Positions 7,691 to 18,889 of a stretch of 64,000 nt of DNA are shown here, in pieces (position 1 is the stretch's first letter; every line of letters begins with the position of its first letter). The position numbers were made by a program, and so were the translations under genes. Source of the DNA: an uncultured Lactobacillus sp. (lineage in GTDB: Bacteria; Bacillota; Bacilli; Lactobacillales; Lactobacillaceae); contig CANRQR010000002.1 of the NCBI GenBank assembly GCA_947641735.1, positions 1-64,000 on the forward strand. Reading direction: 5' to 3'. The notes under the pieces are model-generated. The model did not search any database. It saw only the letters and a program-made list of their open reading frames with translations, and was not told where the DNA came from.

Positions 7691-9199
7691 TTATTCTTCT
7701 TCATCAACTACAGCAACACTTTTTCTTTCTTGATAAGAAAAATATACCCAAGCAATAATTCCAAATGCTACAGGACCGATTGCTGTCCAGAAGGATGTTG
7801 CATAATCTCCAGTGAATAATGGTTCGATACAAGTAAAGACAATTCCGATTGCTACTACTAGCCAAACAACGATTGTTACTGCCCAAACACGTTTTTTACC
7901 TTCAATAAATACAAATGGACGATCAATACTCTTCTTCATCTTAAAGAAAGGATATGCACCTATTAAGAATAAATATGGCGCAGATGATGATACATTCATC
8001 ATGTCCATTAAAATGGTGTAGAATTGACCAGCTGCATTACCACCAAATGAAATAAACAAGATAATGACACTAACGATCGCAGCTTGAACCCACATTGAAC
8101 GCTCTGGCATCCCATGCTTATTTAATTTAACTAAACTCTTAGGTAAAAGCTTTGGATCACAGCCTTCAATAAATGATTTAACTGGTGAATAAACCATCAA
8201 GAATGCTGCTGAAATTCCAGCTAATACATCAGCTAATCCAGCAAAACGCGAAAATGCTGCTCCCAGAGTCAAAGAAGCCGAATGAGAAAGGCCGAAGGCT
8301 TTACCAGTTTCAACTCCTAAGTTATTGATCAGAACATATTCAACATTAGCCAAGTCAACATTTTTTCCGCTTAATTCACTACTCCAATTTGCAGCGACAC
8401 CACACATTAAAATGTTCAAAACATATAAAGCAGTCATCCAAATCATTGCAGTAATTAAAGCCTTAGGAAAAGTCTTTTCAGGCTTATCAACTGAATCGAT
8501 AACTCCCGCAGATGTTTCCAAACCACCATAAGCAAATAAAGCATAAACAATAAATGAAACCACAGCAATTGGTGATTGAAAAGCCGGATTAGGCGAATGA
8601 ACTAATGACTGAGCAGTTAATGGTTCTGCTAAGCGTCCATGATTCAAAAAGAATACCAAAATTGATACCAAAGTAAAGCCAATAGTAATAGCTAAAGTAA
8701 AAAAAACACCAACATTACTTACGGCTGCAATCTTGTCAACACCTTTAGCAGCGAAGAAAGTTACTACTACTAAAAAGATAACTTCTAAAACTCCTAGGAG
8801 CTGCGTCGACGATAGATTTAAAAAATGCCAACTTTGAGTAGTATCATGCCCTGAAATTGCAGTTGATACTGACACTAAGAAAAATTGGGTGGATGATACC
8901 AACCACACTACCCAAGCTGCTAGCCAAATAAAAGTACCAATAAATGCCGTTTTTTCACTAACTGAGCCTTTAAGCCAAGAAAAAATACCACCTTTAACAC
9001 CTTTAAAAGCTGCACCATATTCCGCAAAAATCAAAGCAGATGGTAAAAAGAATAAAACCGCAGTAATTATATACCATACGATACTAGCGTAACCCATTTG
9101 GTAATAAGCAGTTAATGAATTGCTAAAACCAAAAATGGCTGAAAAGATCATCAAAACAAGACTTTTTAGCCCAATCTTGACGGATTTGTCTTTTTTCAT
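7691..9199 (-). CDS. yjeM: YjeM-type amino acid permease (glutamate/GABA antiporter family)
   Basis: 502-aa APC-superfamily transporter with about 12 hydrophobic helices. Similarity to E. coli YjeM is visible along the whole length: LMIFSAIFGFSNSLTAYYQMGY, GGIFSWLKGSVSEKTAFIGTF, SFIVYALFAYGGLE, HGMPERSMWVQ and PYLFLIGAYPFFK. Proteins of this group exchange or import amino acids, but the YjeM substrate is unknown. It is monocistronic: a terminator lies on the cls side, and about 120 bp separate its start from the apt stop. Confidence 0.85.
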   Translation of the reverse strand: MKKDKSVKIGLKSLVLMIFSAIFGFSNSLTAYYQMGYASIVWYIITAVLFFLPSALIFAEYGAAFKGVKGGIFSWLKGSVSEKTAFIGTFIWLAAWVVWLVSSTQFFLVSVSTAISGHDTTQSWHFLNLSSTQLLGVLEVIFLVVVTFFAAKGVDKIAAVSNVGVFFTLAITIGFTLVSILVFFLNHGRLAEPLTAQSLVHSPNPAFQSPIAVVSFIVYALFAYGGLETSAGVIDSVDKPEKTFPKALITAMIWMTALYVLNILMCGVAANWSSELSGKNVDLANVEYVLINNLGVETGKAFGLSHSASLTLGAAFSRFAGLADVLAGISAAFLMVYSPVKSFIEGCDPKLLPKSLVKLNKHGMPERSMWVQAAIVSVIILFISFGGNAAGQFYTILMDMMNVSSSAPYLFLIGAYPFFKMKKSIDRPFVFIEGKKRVWAVTIVVWLVVAIGIVFTCIEPLFTGDYATSFWTAIGPVAFGIIAWVYFSYQERKSVAVVDEEE

Positions 9200-9290
9200 A
9201 AAAAACTAAAACACTCCCTCTTTCATACAAACATTATTATTATGCGCTTTTTATCAAATTAATACAAAATAGATTAAAATTGAGCAAAGT

Positions 9291-9315
9291 AAAAAGACCC
9301 AATTGGGTCTTTTTT
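9291..9315. terminator. Terminator after apt
   Basis: Perfect 10-bp palindrome arms AAAAAGACCC/GGGTCTTTTT with an AATT loop, just after the apt stop. Confidence 0.8.
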
Positions 9316-9319
9316 ATGA

Positions 9320-9847
9320 TTAAGCACTGTGGTACTTAACAAGGCTATAGATGTCTAGATCTGGGAATTGTTCTCTTCCCTTTAAATCCGTCAATTCAAT
9401 ATAAAATGCTGCTCCAACTACTTCTCCACCCAAGTTTTCAATTAATTCTTTAGTTGCGTGAAGGGTACCAGCAGTTGCCATTAAGTCATCGCAAATTACT
9501 ACTTTTTGACCTGGCTTAATTGCATCTTTATGCATTTCTAAGACATTAGAACCATATTCTAAATCATAAGAAGCACTTTCTACTTCGCGTGGCAACTTAT
9601 GAGGCTTACGAGCTGGTACAAAACCAACTCCTAATTCTGTTGCAACAGGACAGCCAACAATAAATCCACGGGCTTCTGGTCCAACAATTACTTCTGCTCC
9701 ACGACTTTTAGCATAATCAGCTAATTCATGGGTAGCAGCGCGATATAATTTCCCATCTTGCAAAATTGGGGTGATATCGCGAAAGACAATCCCCTTATTT
9801 GGAAAATCCTGTACACTTGCAATGTGTTCTTTAAAATCAATTGCCAT
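9320..9847 (-). CDS. apt: Adenine phosphoribosyltransferase
   Basis: 175-aa purine salvage enzyme making AMP from adenine and PRPP in the cytoplasm. The PRPP loop [14 protein letters not shown] is clear, with N-terminal [15 protein letters not shown] and the GPEARGF substrate segment. Normal length. GGAGG lies upstream of the ATG. It follows recJ after 134 bp, the order common in Firmicutes. Confidence 0.95.
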   Translation of the reverse strand: MAIDFKEHIASVQDFPNKGIVFRDITPILQDGKLYRAATHELADYAKSRGAEVIVGPEARGFIVGCPVATELGVGFVPARKPHKLPREVESASYDLEYGSNVLEMHKDAIKPGQKVVICDDLMATAGTLHATKELIENLGGEVVGAAFYIELTDLKGREQFPDLDIYSLVKYHSA

Positions 9848-9981
9848 TTAAAGAGAAACCTCCATTTTAGACTCTCATTGAAAAATTAGACTCAGCGGTC
9901 TTTGACTTGTATATTTTACCAAATTTCCCCTTCAAAATCAGGCTTAAGACGAACTTTTTAACAATTTATAACTAGTAATGA

Positions 9982-12252
9982 TCACTTCAAATATTGCATG
10001 ACATAATTAATTAATTGATCAGTCGGTATATTTTTTAATTGATTAGTGAATTTTATCTGGGATGCAATACTATTAAAATATCTAGAGGCGGTTAATTTTT
10101 TACTTTCAGGATTTTTATTTCCAATGATTTTTCCATCAGTAAATGATACAAATTTTAATTCAAAGAAAACTCTTAAGATAAACAGAACTGTCTGATAATC
10201 TAACCCTAAATATGGCGATACAGTCCGATAATCATCAATAGTCAAATCAGGATGGGCATAAATATATTTTAAAGTTTTTCCGAAAGCATCCCTACTTGGC
10301 AAATCATTAATAGGTAATTTATCAAATAAAAAACGCAAATATAGTTGCTGATAGTTATTTTCTAAAGCTTTATTTAATTCAATTTGATTACGTGGTGTAT
10401 CTAATAACGCCACTACTTCAGAACTACCATGATAGTCTTTAGCTAAACTTATCTTTTCTTCTGGAATTCCTAATCCGTTTCTAGCCCAAGAAACAGTATC
10501 TTTATCAAAAATTAGATACTTATCGGCAAATCCCATCACATAATCCTCTTTACGCATATCAATTACTTGATCAAAAACTGCTAATTTAGGTGCGCCATAT
10601 TCAATCCCAGCAAGCATTCCTTGAACTGTAGATACATTCTTCCAAGTATTAATTGATAAAGTTACATAAAGTTCCTTAACAAACGGAAGTAAATTCTGAT
10701 TTAAAAATCCTTTATTAAAACCAACTACTGTTAGTTTTCCTTTATTCTTTTCAGCAGTGAATTTAACATGATTTTTTTCCTTCCCCATTTTAAACAAACT
10801 CTTAATATGAGGCTCAGTAATGCTGAAAATAGGCTCTGGATTACCAGTACCAAACGGACCAACCAAATCAATTTCGTTTAGAGTTTCTGGTGAGACCTCT
10901 CTTAAATTTAATTCAAAATCAAAATCTTTAACTTCAAGACTAGTAGTTGGCTTAAAACTTTTTTCAAAACGTTCCCGTAATTCCTCTAACTTATCTGATC
11001 TCAAAGATAATCCGCAGGCAAAATCATGACCACCAAATTTATCTAATAAATCTTCTTTCATTGGCTCTAAAGCATCAAATAAATTAAAGCCCTCACTTGA
11101 GCGACCTGATCCCTTTAACTCTCCTTCTTCATCTTTTGTAAGAACAAGAGTTGGCTTATGTAATTTCTCTACAATTTTATTTGCTACTAACCCTAACACT
11201 CCTTCATGAAAGTTTGGATTATATAAAACTAAAGTATCTCTATGTTGCCAACCATTATCCTTTACTTGAGCTAAACAATTCTCATAAACTTCAGTTGTAA
11301 GTTCTTTTCGCTCGTTGTTTAATTCTTCAATTTTAGCAGCTATTTCTTCTGCTTGTTCTTCATCATCACTTAAAAGTAACTCAACAGCCAAACTAGCATC
11401 CGCAAGGCGACCTACGGCATTTAATCGTGGAGCAATATTAAAACCAACATCAGTTGCATTAATTTGTCCCATTGTTAAGCCAGCTTGCTTAATTAGAGCT
11501 CGCAGACCCGGTCTTTCTGTTTGGTTTAAAATATCTAAACCACGTTTAACAATGATATGACCTTCTCCTGTCACTTTGACCATATCACCGATAGTCCCAA
11601 TCATCGCTAAATCAAGTAGTTCTGGCATCGTATCTTGCATTAAAGCTCGGCAAATTGTATATGCAACTCCTGCCCCGCAATAATCATCAAAAGGATATTT
11701 TTGACCCGGATAATTACAATGAACAGTACTAAAAGCAGCTGGCTTTTTATCTTGGAAAGTATGGTGGTCAGTTAAAATTACATCTACACCATGTTCTTGA
11801 GCATATTTAATCTCTTCAACTCCCGTTACACCATTATCGACTGTAATAATAAGCTTTGTACCATCGTTTACAATATCTTGATAACGATCCATACTTGGTC
11901 CATAGCCATCTTTAAAGCGATCTGGAATGAAAAAGTGAACATCAGCTCCTAAAATTTCCAAAGTATCCATCATAATACTCGTCGCAGTAATTCCGTCAGC
12001 ATCATAATCGCCATAAATAGTGATTTTCTCACCATTATCAATTGCCTGATTAATTCGATTAATAGTTTTTTCCATATCATGCATTAAAAATGGATCTGCT
12101 AGATCTTCTTCAGTTGCATTTAACCAGAAATCCAACTTTTCTGTAGTATCGATACCTCTAAGTGCAAAAAGCTTTGCCTGGATATCTGTTAAGCCATAAT
12201 CTTCTATCAATTGTTGATCTAAATTAGTTGCTTGTCTTTGTTGCCATTTCAT
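9982..12252 (-). CDS. recJ: Single-stranded-DNA-specific exonuclease RecJ
   Basis: 756-aa DHH/DHHA1 5'-3' exonuclease acting in recombination and mismatch/base-excision repair. DHH-family motifs: YGDYDADGITATSIM (about residue 80), ITVDNGVTG, LTDHHTF (about 160), AICRA-like GVAYTICRAL, and NVAPRLNA-type FNIAPRLNAVGRL. The DHHA1 glycine motif GSGRSSEGFNLFDAL and GGHDFACGLSL follow. The C-terminal third (after about 560) is the Firmicutes extension. An AGGTGA site precedes ATG. Confidence 0.94.
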   Translation of the reverse strand: MKWQQRQATNLDQQLIEDYGLTDIQAKLFALRGIDTTEKLDFWLNATEEDLADPFLMHDMEKTINRINQAIDNGEKITIYGDYDADGITATSIMMDTLEILGADVHFFIPDRFKDGYGPSMDRYQDIVNDGTKLIITVDNGVTGVEEIKYAQEHGVDVILTDHHTFQDKKPAAFSTVHCNYPGQKYPFDDYCGAGVAYTICRALMQDTMPELLDLAMIGTIGDMVKVTGEGHIIVKRGLDILNQTERPGLRALIKQAGLTMGQINATDVGFNIAPRLNAVGRLADASLAVELLLSDDEEQAEEIAAKIEELNNERKELTTEVYENCLAQVKDNGWQHRDTLVLYNPNFHEGVLGLVANKIVEKLHKPTLVLTKDEEGELKGSGRSSEGFNLFDALEPMKEDLLDKFGGHDFACGLSLRSDKLEELRERFEKSFKPTTSLEVKDFDFELNLREVSPETLNEIDLVGPFGTGNPEPIFSITEPHIKSLFKMGKEKNHVKFTAEKNKGKLTVVGFNKGFLNQNLLPFVKELYVTLSINTWKNVSTVQGMLAGIEYGAPKLAVFDQVIDMRKEDYVMGFADKYLIFDKDTVSWARNGLGIPEEKISLAKDYHGSSEVVALLDTPRNQIELNKALENNYQQLYLRFLFDKLPINDLPSRDAFGKTLKYIYAHPDLTIDDYRTVSPYLGLDYQTVLFILRVFFELKFVSFTDGKIIGNKNPESKKLTASRYFNSIASQIKFTNQLKNIPTDQLINYVMQYLK

Positions 12253-12304
12253 TATTTTCTAGTTCACCTAAATCATTTATAAACATCTAATTTTCTATTA
12301 TAGC

Positions 12305-12348
12305 AAAAATTAAAAAGGATTTACTTCCCTCATCCCAGAAGTAAACCC
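12305..12348 (-). terminator. Terminator of the sortase gene
   Basis: Arms GGATTTACTTC (12317-12327) and GAAGTAAACCC (12338-12348) form an 11-bp stem with one G-U pair; TTTTTAATTTTT follows on the minus strand. Confidence 0.7.
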
Positions 12349-12350
12349 TC

Positions 12351-13040
12351 TTATTTAAGTTTAAAGACTTGTAAATTTTTATCAGTCGCGGGCTTCTCAG
12401 TAATTAACTTTCCTCTGATTGCCCAACGATTAACTCCACCATCAGCACAGGTAATTAAAGTAACAATATTTTGTTTCGTGTTATCTACTAACCATACCGC
12501 TGTTGGATCAACAATTTTTTTCATATATATGCGATAAACATAAATTTTATCAAGATTTGTTAAATATATCTTTTCACCTATTTTAGTATTTTCAAGTGGT
12601 GAAAACAGGACACCCTTAGCAGTCATATAGTGACCTGCTAAAGGATAGTTTCCCTTTCCCATTACCTGGTCAGGACGCATAGTGCCTCCTCCAGTTGACA
12701 TAGCATCATTACTTAGACCTTTCATAATTGGTAAATACATATTCACACTTGGAACAGCAATTGCACCAATTGCATCAGCAGTATTATTCACCCGAGATTT
12801 TGTTACCTGTCCAAAATCAATTTCTTCTACTTTAGAAAAATCAAACATTCCCTCTTTCTTCTGATTTTTCTTAACAGTTTCTTTATTCAACTTTTTTAGA
12901 GCAGTTGTTTGATTCTGCCTAACCATTATATCCCGAATTTGACTATTAAAAATCATCCCTAATCCAACAATTAGCAGAATAACTGCAACAATTCGAATTA
13001 TCCATGTTTTTTTAGTAGTATTTTTTGTATGTTTTGTCAT
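12351..13040 (-). CDS. srtA: Class A sortase
   Basis: 229-aa membrane-anchored transpeptidase that links LPxTG proteins to peptidoglycan. It has one N-terminal signal-anchor helix (WIIRIVAVILLIVGLGMIF, residues about 14-32) and a beta-barrel sortase domain. Catalytic residues are visible: His in LAGHYMTAKGVLFSPL, Cys in TLITCADGG, Arg in RWAIRGKL. Monocistronic with its own terminator. The class A call rests on the N-terminal anchor and TLxTC motif. Confidence 0.92.
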   Translation of the reverse strand: MTKHTKNTTKKTWIIRIVAVILLIVGLGMIFNSQIRDIMVRQNQTTALKKLNKETVKKNQKKEGMFDFSKVEEIDFGQVTKSRVNNTADAIGAIAVPSVNMYLPIMKGLSNDAMSTGGGTMRPDQVMGKGNYPLAGHYMTAKGVLFSPLENTKIGEKIYLTNLDKIYVYRIYMKKIVDPTAVWLVDNTKQNIVTLITCADGGVNRWAIRGKLITEKPATDKNLQVFKLK

Positions 13041-13133
13041 TTGTTTTTATCCTTAATTTATTAATGCTGTTATAAATTCTAACACAATTTACAAAAAATA
13101 ATACTGATCTAAATATACGTAAATTTCTAAAGA

Positions 13134-13170
13134 AACGGAAAAAGGCATACCAAGTATTCTTGATACACCT
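13134..13170 (-). terminator. Terminator of lepA
   Basis: A 12-bp stem with G-U pairs (arms at 13170-13159 and 13154-13143) followed by TTTTT on the minus strand. Confidence 0.65.
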
Positions 13171-13186
13171 ATAAAGTTAGCAATTA

Positions 13187-15025
13187 TTACTTACCTTTGA
13201 TATCATCATCATTCATTTTTAAGACAGCCATGAATGCATCTTGAGGTACTTCCACTTTTCCAACTGCCTTCATTCTCTTCTTACCACGACGCTGCTTCTC
13301 AAGCAACTTAGCACGTCTATCGGGATCCCCAGTATGGATCTTCCAAGTAACGTCTTTACGATAAGGTTTAATTGTCGCACGAGAAATAATTTTAGCACCA
13401 ATTGCACCTTGAATATCAACTTCAAAGTTTTGACGTGGAATTAATTTCTTAAGCATTGTAGTCATTTGACGAGCACGGTTTTGCGCTTCTTCACGGTGTG
13501 CAATAAAACTAAGAGCATCGATTGGCTCTTTATTAAGTAACATATCAATCTTAACTAAGTCCGTTGCACGATAACCAGTTATTTCATAATCAAGAGAAGC
13601 ATATCCTTTAGTTGAAGACTTCAACTCATCAAAAAAGTCATAAATAATTTCAGCCAGTGGCATATTGTAAATAACATTTACTCGATACTTGTCAAGATAG
13701 TCCATTGTTACAAATTCGCCACGTTTTCGTTGACATAACTCCATAACTGGGCCAACAAAATCATTTGGTACCATAACTTCTGCCTTAACATAAGGCTCTT
13801 GGACTTCTTTATACTCACCAGCATCTGGTAAATCTGCTGGGTTATCGATTAATTTAGTTGAGCCATCATTCATAATCGCATGATAATCTACACTTGGCGC
13901 AGTCATAATCAAATCCATGCCAAATTCTTGCTCAAGACGTTCTTGAACAACATCCATATGAAGTAGTCCTAAAAAGCCGCAACGAAATCCAAAACCAAGT
14001 GCTTGAGAAGTTTCAGGCTCAAATTCTAAAGCTGCATCATTTAATTGTAGTTTTTGTAAAGCTTCTTTTAAATCATCATATTTTTGATTATCAACTGGAT
14101 ACATACCAGAATAAACCATCGGTGGAATTTGACGATAACCAGGAAGTGGTTTTTCAGTAGGATTTTCAGCGCTAGTGATCGTATCACCGACACGAGTTTC
14201 ACGAACTGATTTAATATTTGCAGTTAAATATCCAACATCCCCAGCAATTAACATATCTTTTTTAACAGGATGGGGACTGGAAACACCAACTTCTGTTACT
14301 TCAAATTCTTTACCAGTATTCATAATTCGAATTTTATCTCCAGGTTTAACAGTACCTTCTTCAATTCGAACTGATAAAACTACTCCGCGATAATCGTCAT
14401 ACTTCGAATCAAAAATCAAAGCTTTCAACGGAGCATTTAAATTACCATCAGGAGCTGGTACTTTTTTAACAATCTCTTCAAGCAATTCTGGAATACCTTG
14501 TCCAGTTTTACCAGAAACTTCTACTGCATCAGACGCATCAAGTCCAATCATTTCTTCAATTTCATTTTTACACATGTCAGGATCCGCTGATGGTAAATCG
14601 ATCTTGTTAATGACTGGTAAAATTTCTAAGTCATCATCAATTGCTAAATAAGTATTAGCTAAAGTTTGTGCTTGAACACCCTGAGTAGCATCTACTACTA
14701 ATAAAGCTCCTTCACAAGCAGCCAGTGATCTTGATACTTCATAAGAAAAGTCCACATGTCCTGGTGTATCAATTAAGTGAAAAATATAAGTTTCTCCATC
14801 TTCAGCATGATATTTTACTTCAACAGAGTTCAACTTAATAGTAATACCACGTTGACGTTCTAGCGGCATATCGTCAAGCAATTGATTTTTCATTTGACGT
14901 TCAGAAACAGTATCTGTTAACTCTAAAATACGATCTGCAATCGTTGATTTACCATGATCAATATGAGCAACGATTGAAAAATTTCGAATATGTTTTTGAT
15001 AATCTTGTAATTTCTTTATATCCAT
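13187..15025 (-). CDS. lepA: Elongation factor 4 (back-translocating GTPase)
   Basis: 612-aa translational GTPase. G1 [10 protein letters not shown]2 RGITIK, G3 DTPGHVDF, G4 NKIDLPSAD and G5 SGKTG are all present, then EF-G-like domains II, III and V and the LepA-specific C-terminal domain ending in basic GKKRMK...[10 protein letters not shown]. It remodels stalled or mis-translocated ribosomes. AAAGGTGAG precedes the ATG. Confidence 0.97.
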   Translation of the reverse strand: MDIKKLQDYQKHIRNFSIVAHIDHGKSTIADRILELTDTVSERQMKNQLLDDMPLERQRGITIKLNSVEVKYHAEDGETYIFHLIDTPGHVDFSYEVSRSLAACEGALLVVDATQGVQAQTLANTYLAIDDDLEILPVINKIDLPSADPDMCKNEIEEMIGLDASDAVEVSGKTGQGIPELLEEIVKKVPAPDGNLNAPLKALIFDSKYDDYRGVVLSVRIEEGTVKPGDKIRIMNTGKEFEVTEVGVSSPHPVKKDMLIAGDVGYLTANIKSVRETRVGDTITSAENPTEKPLPGYRQIPPMVYSGMYPVDNQKYDDLKEALQKLQLNDAALEFEPETSQALGFGFRCGFLGLLHMDVVQERLEQEFGMDLIMTAPSVDYHAIMNDGSTKLIDNPADLPDAGEYKEVQEPYVKAEVMVPNDFVGPVMELCQRKRGEFVTMDYLDKYRVNVIYNMPLAEIIYDFFDELKSSTKGYASLDYEITGYRATDLVKIDMLLNKEPIDALSFIAHREEAQNRARQMTTMLKKLIPRQNFEVDIQGAIGAKIISRATIKPYRKDVTWKIHTGDPDRRAKLLEKQRRGKKRMKAVGKVEVPQDAFMAVLKMNDDDIKGK

Positions 15026-15119
15026 GTTCTCACCTTTTTCGCTTTATTAATTATATCAAAGGCAGCCTACTAGATAAAATTCTTAATGCAATATTTTGAT
15101 AAATGATTGTCCAATATAA

Positions 15120-15160
15120 AAATAGAACGTATATCTCAGTCTTTTAGAGATATACGTTCT
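15120..15160 (-). terminator. Terminator of the hrcA-grpE-dnaK-dnaJ operon
   Basis: Stem AGAACGTATATCTC/GAGATATACGTTCT with a 9-nt loop just after the dnaJ stop; ATTTTTATA follows on the minus strand. Confidence 0.8.
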
Positions 15161-15164
15161 TTAT

Positions 15165-16331
15165 TTATTCTCCGTTTAATTTGTCTTTTAAACGTTCAAA
15201 AAAGTTCTTTTCTTGAGGAGAAATATTACCGCCACCAGCTTTAACATAATCAACTAAAGCTTCTTTTTGCTTATCATTAATCTTCTTTGGAATGACAACC
15301 TTAACCGTTACTTCTTGGTCTCCATTACCAGTACCATTAATCTTAGGAACACCTTGACCGCGTAATTTGAAGGTAGTGTTAGGTTGAGTACCGGCTGGAA
15401 TAGTCAAATCAACTGGTCCATGAACAGTATTTACGCGAATTTTATCTCCTAAAGCTGCTTGAGCAAAAGAAATCGGTGCTTCACTATAAATAGTTGTGCC
15501 ATTTCTTCTAAATTCTTTACTTGGTTTAACTCTAAAGATAATATATAGATCTCCGTAAGGACCACCATTTTTACCGGCTTCACCTTGACCGCTCAAGCGA
15601 ATTTGTTGACCATTATCAATACCAGCTGGCACCTTAACTTCAAGAGTTTGTTTCTTATCAATAGTACCTTGCCCATGACAAGTTTGGCACGGATGTTTAA
15701 TGATAGTACCACGTCCGCCACACTTGTCACAGGTAGTTTGTTGTTGAATAACACCAAGCGGAGTCTGACGAGTTACAGTCATTACACCAGTTCCATGACA
15801 TTTATCACAAGTAATTGGATGTGTACCTTTTTCAGCACCAGAGCCATCACAAGTTGGACATACTTCACTCCTTGTATAAGTGATGTCAGTTTTCTTGCCT
15901 TTAATTGCATCCATAAAGTCAATAGTCATAGTGTAATCTAAATCTTGACCTTTTTGAGGAGCAGTTGGATCTACTCGACTTCTACCTCCGCCAAATGCTG
16001 AGCCAAAGATATCACCAAAAATATCACCAAAATCACTAAAGCCTTGAGAAGAATATCCTCCTTGGTTACCAAAACCGCCGAAGCCTTGGCCACCAAAGCC
16101 GCCCTGACCATTTACACCGGCTTGACCAAATTGATCATATTGAGCTCTTTTTTGCTTATCATGCAGAACCTCATATGCTTCATTGACTTCTTTATATTTC
16201 TCTTCAGCGCCAGGTTCATGGTTCAAGTCTGGGTGATACTTCTTTGCTAGTTTACGGTAAGCTTTATTAATGTCACTTTCACTAGCATTTTTATCAACAC
16301 CCAGCACATCATAATAATCACGTTGTGCCAT
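15165..16331 (-). CDS. dnaJ: Chaperone protein DnaJ
   Basis: 388-aa Hsp40 co-chaperone stimulating DnaK ATPase. In order: J domain with the HPD motif (YHPDLNHE), a Gly/Phe-rich linker ([14 protein letters not shown]), four CxxCxGxG zinc repeats ([32 protein letters not shown]), and the C-terminal substrate domains. Last gene of the heat-shock operon; a hairpin lies between it and dnaK. Confidence 0.97.
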   Translation of the reverse strand: MAQRDYYDVLGVDKNASESDINKAYRKLAKKYHPDLNHEPGAEEKYKEVNEAYEVLHDKQKRAQYDQFGQAGVNGQGGFGGQGFGGFGNQGGYSSQGFSDFGDIFGDIFGSAFGGGRSRVDPTAPQKGQDLDYTMTIDFMDAIKGKKTDITYTRSEVCPTCDGSGAEKGTHPITCDKCHGTGVMTVTRQTPLGVIQQQTTCDKCGGRGTIIKHPCQTCHGQGTIDKKQTLEVKVPAGIDNGQQIRLSGQGEAGKNGGPYGDLYIIFRVKPSKEFRRNGTTIYSEAPISFAQAALGDKIRVNTVHGPVDLTIPAGTQPNTTFKLRGQGVPKINGTGNGDQEVTVKVVIPKKINDKQKEALVDYVKAGGGNISPQEKNFFERLKDKLNGE

Positions 16332-16350
16332 CTGAAAACTCCTTTATTCA

Positions 16351-16388
16351 TAAAAGAAAAGAACTACAATCACGCAGTTCTTTTCTTG
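16351..16388 (-). terminator. Hairpin between dnaK and dnaJ
   Basis: Arms AAGAAAAGAACT and AGTTCTTTTCTT form a 12-bp stem in the 79-bp gap. It may act as a partial terminator or processing site that lowers dnaJ relative to dnaK. Confidence 0.6.
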
Positions 16389-16410
16389 TTTGATTCAATT
16401 ATAAATCTTT

Positions 16411-18282
16411 TTACTTATCAGGGTCTACCTTGTGAAAGTCTCCATCAACAGTTGAACCACCTTGACCGTTGTCAGAGCCATTATCATTGTTTGGTTGACC
16501 GCCTTGCGTACCTTGTGGGCCTGCTTGACCAGCTGCACCTTGAGCACCACCATTTTGTTGGTAAAGCTTGACAGCTAAATCTTGAGCAGCCTTTGACAAA
16601 GCTTCTTTCTTTTCCTTCATTTCATCCAAGTTGTTATCCTTTTGTGCCTTCTTCAAAGCATCTAAAGCATCTTGAACGTTCTTAGTTTCAGTTTCTGGAA
16701 CTTTGCCTTTAGTTTCCTTCAAAGTCTTTTCAGTAGTGAAGATTAATTGATCTACTTCGTTACGTAAATCGACTTCTTCCTTACGCTTCTTGTCTTCTTC
16801 TGCATGCTCTTCAGCATCTTTTTGCATCTTCTTGATTTCTTCATCTGACAAACCAGAGGAACTCTTAATGGTAATCTTTTGTTCCTTACCAGTACCCATA
16901 TCTTTAGCAGATACATTTACGATACCATTCTTATCAATATCGAAAGTAACTTGAATTTGTGGAACACCACGTGGTGCTGGTGGAATATCAGTCAATTCAA
17001 AGCGTCCTAAAGTTTTATCGTCAGCTGCCATTGGACGTTCACCTTGTAATACGTGAACATCTACGGCTGGTTGATTATCAGCTGCAGTTGAGAAGATTTG
17101 ACTCTTTGAAGTAGGAATAGTGGTATTTCTATCAATTAACTTAGTAAATACACCACCCATAGTTTCGATACCAAGTGATAATGGAGTAACATCAAGTAAA
17201 ACGATATCCTTAACATCACCGGAAATAACACCGCCTTGAATTGCGGCACCAAGAGCAACAGCTTCATCAGGATTGATTGAGTGGTCAGGTTCTTTACCAG
17301 CCCATTCTTTAACTGCCTTTTGAACTGCAGGAATACGAGTTGAACCACCGTTTAAAATAACTTTATCAATATCGTTAACAGTTAAACCAGCATCGCTTAA
17401 TGCATTATCAAAAGCAATCTTAGTCTTTTGGACTAAGTCATCAGTTAATTCATCAAACTTGGCACGAGTCAAATCTGCTTCAAGGTGAAGAGGACCAGCT
17501 TCCCCTGCAGAAATAAATGGAAGTGAAATATGAGTTGATGAAACGCCAGATAAGTCTTTCTTAGCTTTCTCAGCAGCATCCTTTAAACGTTGTAAAGCCA
17601 TCTTATCGTTAGATAAGTCAACACCATTTTCTTCCTTAAAGTTTTGGATTAACCAATCCATAATTCTTTTATCAAAGTCATCACCACCAAGGTGAGTATC
17701 ACCATTAGTTGACAATACTTGGAAAACTCCATCACCTAATTGCAAGATGGAAACATCGAAAGTACCACCACCAAGGTCGTATACTAAGACTTTTTCATCA
17801 TTTTCATCTTTATCAAGACCATATGCTAAAGCTGAAGCAGTTGGTTCATTGATAATTCTTTGAACATTTAAGCCAGCAATTTTACCAGCATCTTTAGTGG
17901 CTTGGCGTTGCGCATCATTAAAGTAAGCAGGAACAGTAATAACTGCATCAGTTACCTTTTCACCTAAGTAGTCTTCAGAAAACTTCTTGATGTATTGCAA
18001 AATGAAAGCTGAAATTTCTTGTGGTGTATATTCCTTATCGCCAACTTTAACCTTGTAGCCTTCTTCACCCATATGACTCTTGATTGAAACAATAGTGTTA
18101 GGGTTAGTTATAGCTTGACGCTTTGCAACTTCACCAACTTGAATTTCACCATTCTTAAATGCAACTACAGAAGGAGTAGTACGGTTACCTTCTGGGTTAG
18201 TAATAATCTTAGGTTCTTTTCCTTCAAGCACGGCAACTGCTGAGTTAGTCGTACCTAAGTCAATACCAATAACTTTTGACAT
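16411..18282 (-). CDS. dnaK: Chaperone protein DnaK (Hsp70)
   Basis: 623-aa ATP-dependent chaperone. N-terminal [28 protein letters not shown] phosphate loop, and [12 protein letters not shown] adenosine motif mark the ATPase domain (about 1-360). The substrate-binding domain carries [13 protein letters not shown], and the helical lid is followed by a Gly/Gln/Asn-rich tail. It lacks the insert found in Gram-negative DnaK, as usual for Firmicutes. It sits 17 bp after grpE in the HrcA-controlled operon. Confidence 0.98.
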   Translation of the reverse strand: MSKVIGIDLGTTNSAVAVLEGKEPKIITNPEGNRTTPSVVAFKNGEIQVGEVAKRQAITNPNTIVSIKSHMGEEGYKVKVGDKEYTPQEISAFILQYIKKFSEDYLGEKVTDAVITVPAYFNDAQRQATKDAGKIAGLNVQRIINEPTASALAYGLDKDENDEKVLVYDLGGGTFDVSILQLGDGVFQVLSTNGDTHLGGDDFDKRIMDWLIQNFKEENGVDLSNDKMALQRLKDAAEKAKKDLSGVSSTHISLPFISAGEAGPLHLEADLTRAKFDELTDDLVQKTKIAFDNALSDAGLTVNDIDKVILNGGSTRIPAVQKAVKEWAGKEPDHSINPDEAVALGAAIQGGVISGDVKDIVLLDVTPLSLGIETMGGVFTKLIDRNTTIPTSKSQIFSTAADNQPAVDVHVLQGERPMAADDKTLGRFELTDIPPAPRGVPQIQVTFDIDKNGIVNVSAKDMGTGKEQKITIKSSSGLSDEEIKKMQKDAEEHAEEDKKRKEEVDLRNEVDQLIFTTEKTLKETKGKVPETETKNVQDALDALKKAQKDNNLDEMKEKKEALSKAAQDLAVKLYQQNGGAQGAAGQAGPQGTQGGQPNNDNGSDNGQGGSTVDGDFHKVDPDK

Positions 18283-18299
18283 AAATATAACTTCCTTTC

Positions 18300-18878
18300 T
18301 TATTGAGCCACTACAACCATTGCTGGTCTTAATGTTCTATCTTTATATTGATATCCTTTTTGTAAAACTTTAACTACGTGATCCTTTTGATCATCATTTT
18401 CCGCTGCGACAGTTTGTACAGCTTGATGAAGGGATGGATCGAAAGGTTCGCCTTCAGCTTTAATTTCAGTAATTCCTTGATCTTTCATTGATTTAACTAA
18501 TGAATCAAGAGTCATCTGAACACCTTTTTGAAGTTGTTTAGCAGCTTCATCATCAGCTTCAACAGCTAATGCACGCTCTAAATTATCCATTGCAGGCAAA
18601 ACTTCTTTAGCTAAGCTTTGAGATTCATACTTAATTAATTGAGCACGTTCTTTTGCATAACGGGCTTGCATATTTTGAATCTCTGCTTCGCTACGTAAGT
18701 ATTTATCTTCAAGATCCTTATTTTTAGCAGTTAGTTCAGCAATTTCCTTTTCATAATCTTTTGCTGGATTTTCCTTAACTTCCTCTTTCGGAGCTGATTT
18801 GGGATCTTTTTTTGGTGCCTTATCTGGGGTCACCTCGTCTTTTAAATCTTTTTCATGCGGAAACTCTTCTTTACTCAC
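18300..18878 (-). CDS. grpE: Nucleotide exchange factor GrpE
   Basis: 192 aa. Exchanges ADP from DnaK. The charged N-terminus (about 1-40) precedes a long coiled coil ([34 protein letters not shown]) and the C-terminal beta domain ([37 protein letters not shown]). The start is GTG at 18878, set by AAGGAGG. Second gene of the operon. Confidence 0.96.
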   Translation of the reverse strand: MSKEEFPHEKDLKDEVTPDKAPKKDPKSAPKEEVKENPAKDYEKEIAELTAKNKDLEDKYLRSEAEIQNMQARYAKERAQLIKYESQSLAKEVLPAMDNLERALAVEADDEAAKQLQKGVQMTLDSLVKSMKDQGITEIKAEGEPFDPSLHQAVQTVAAENDDQKDHVVKVLQKGYQYKDRTLRPAMVVVAQ

Positions 18879-18889
18879 AGCTAACCTCC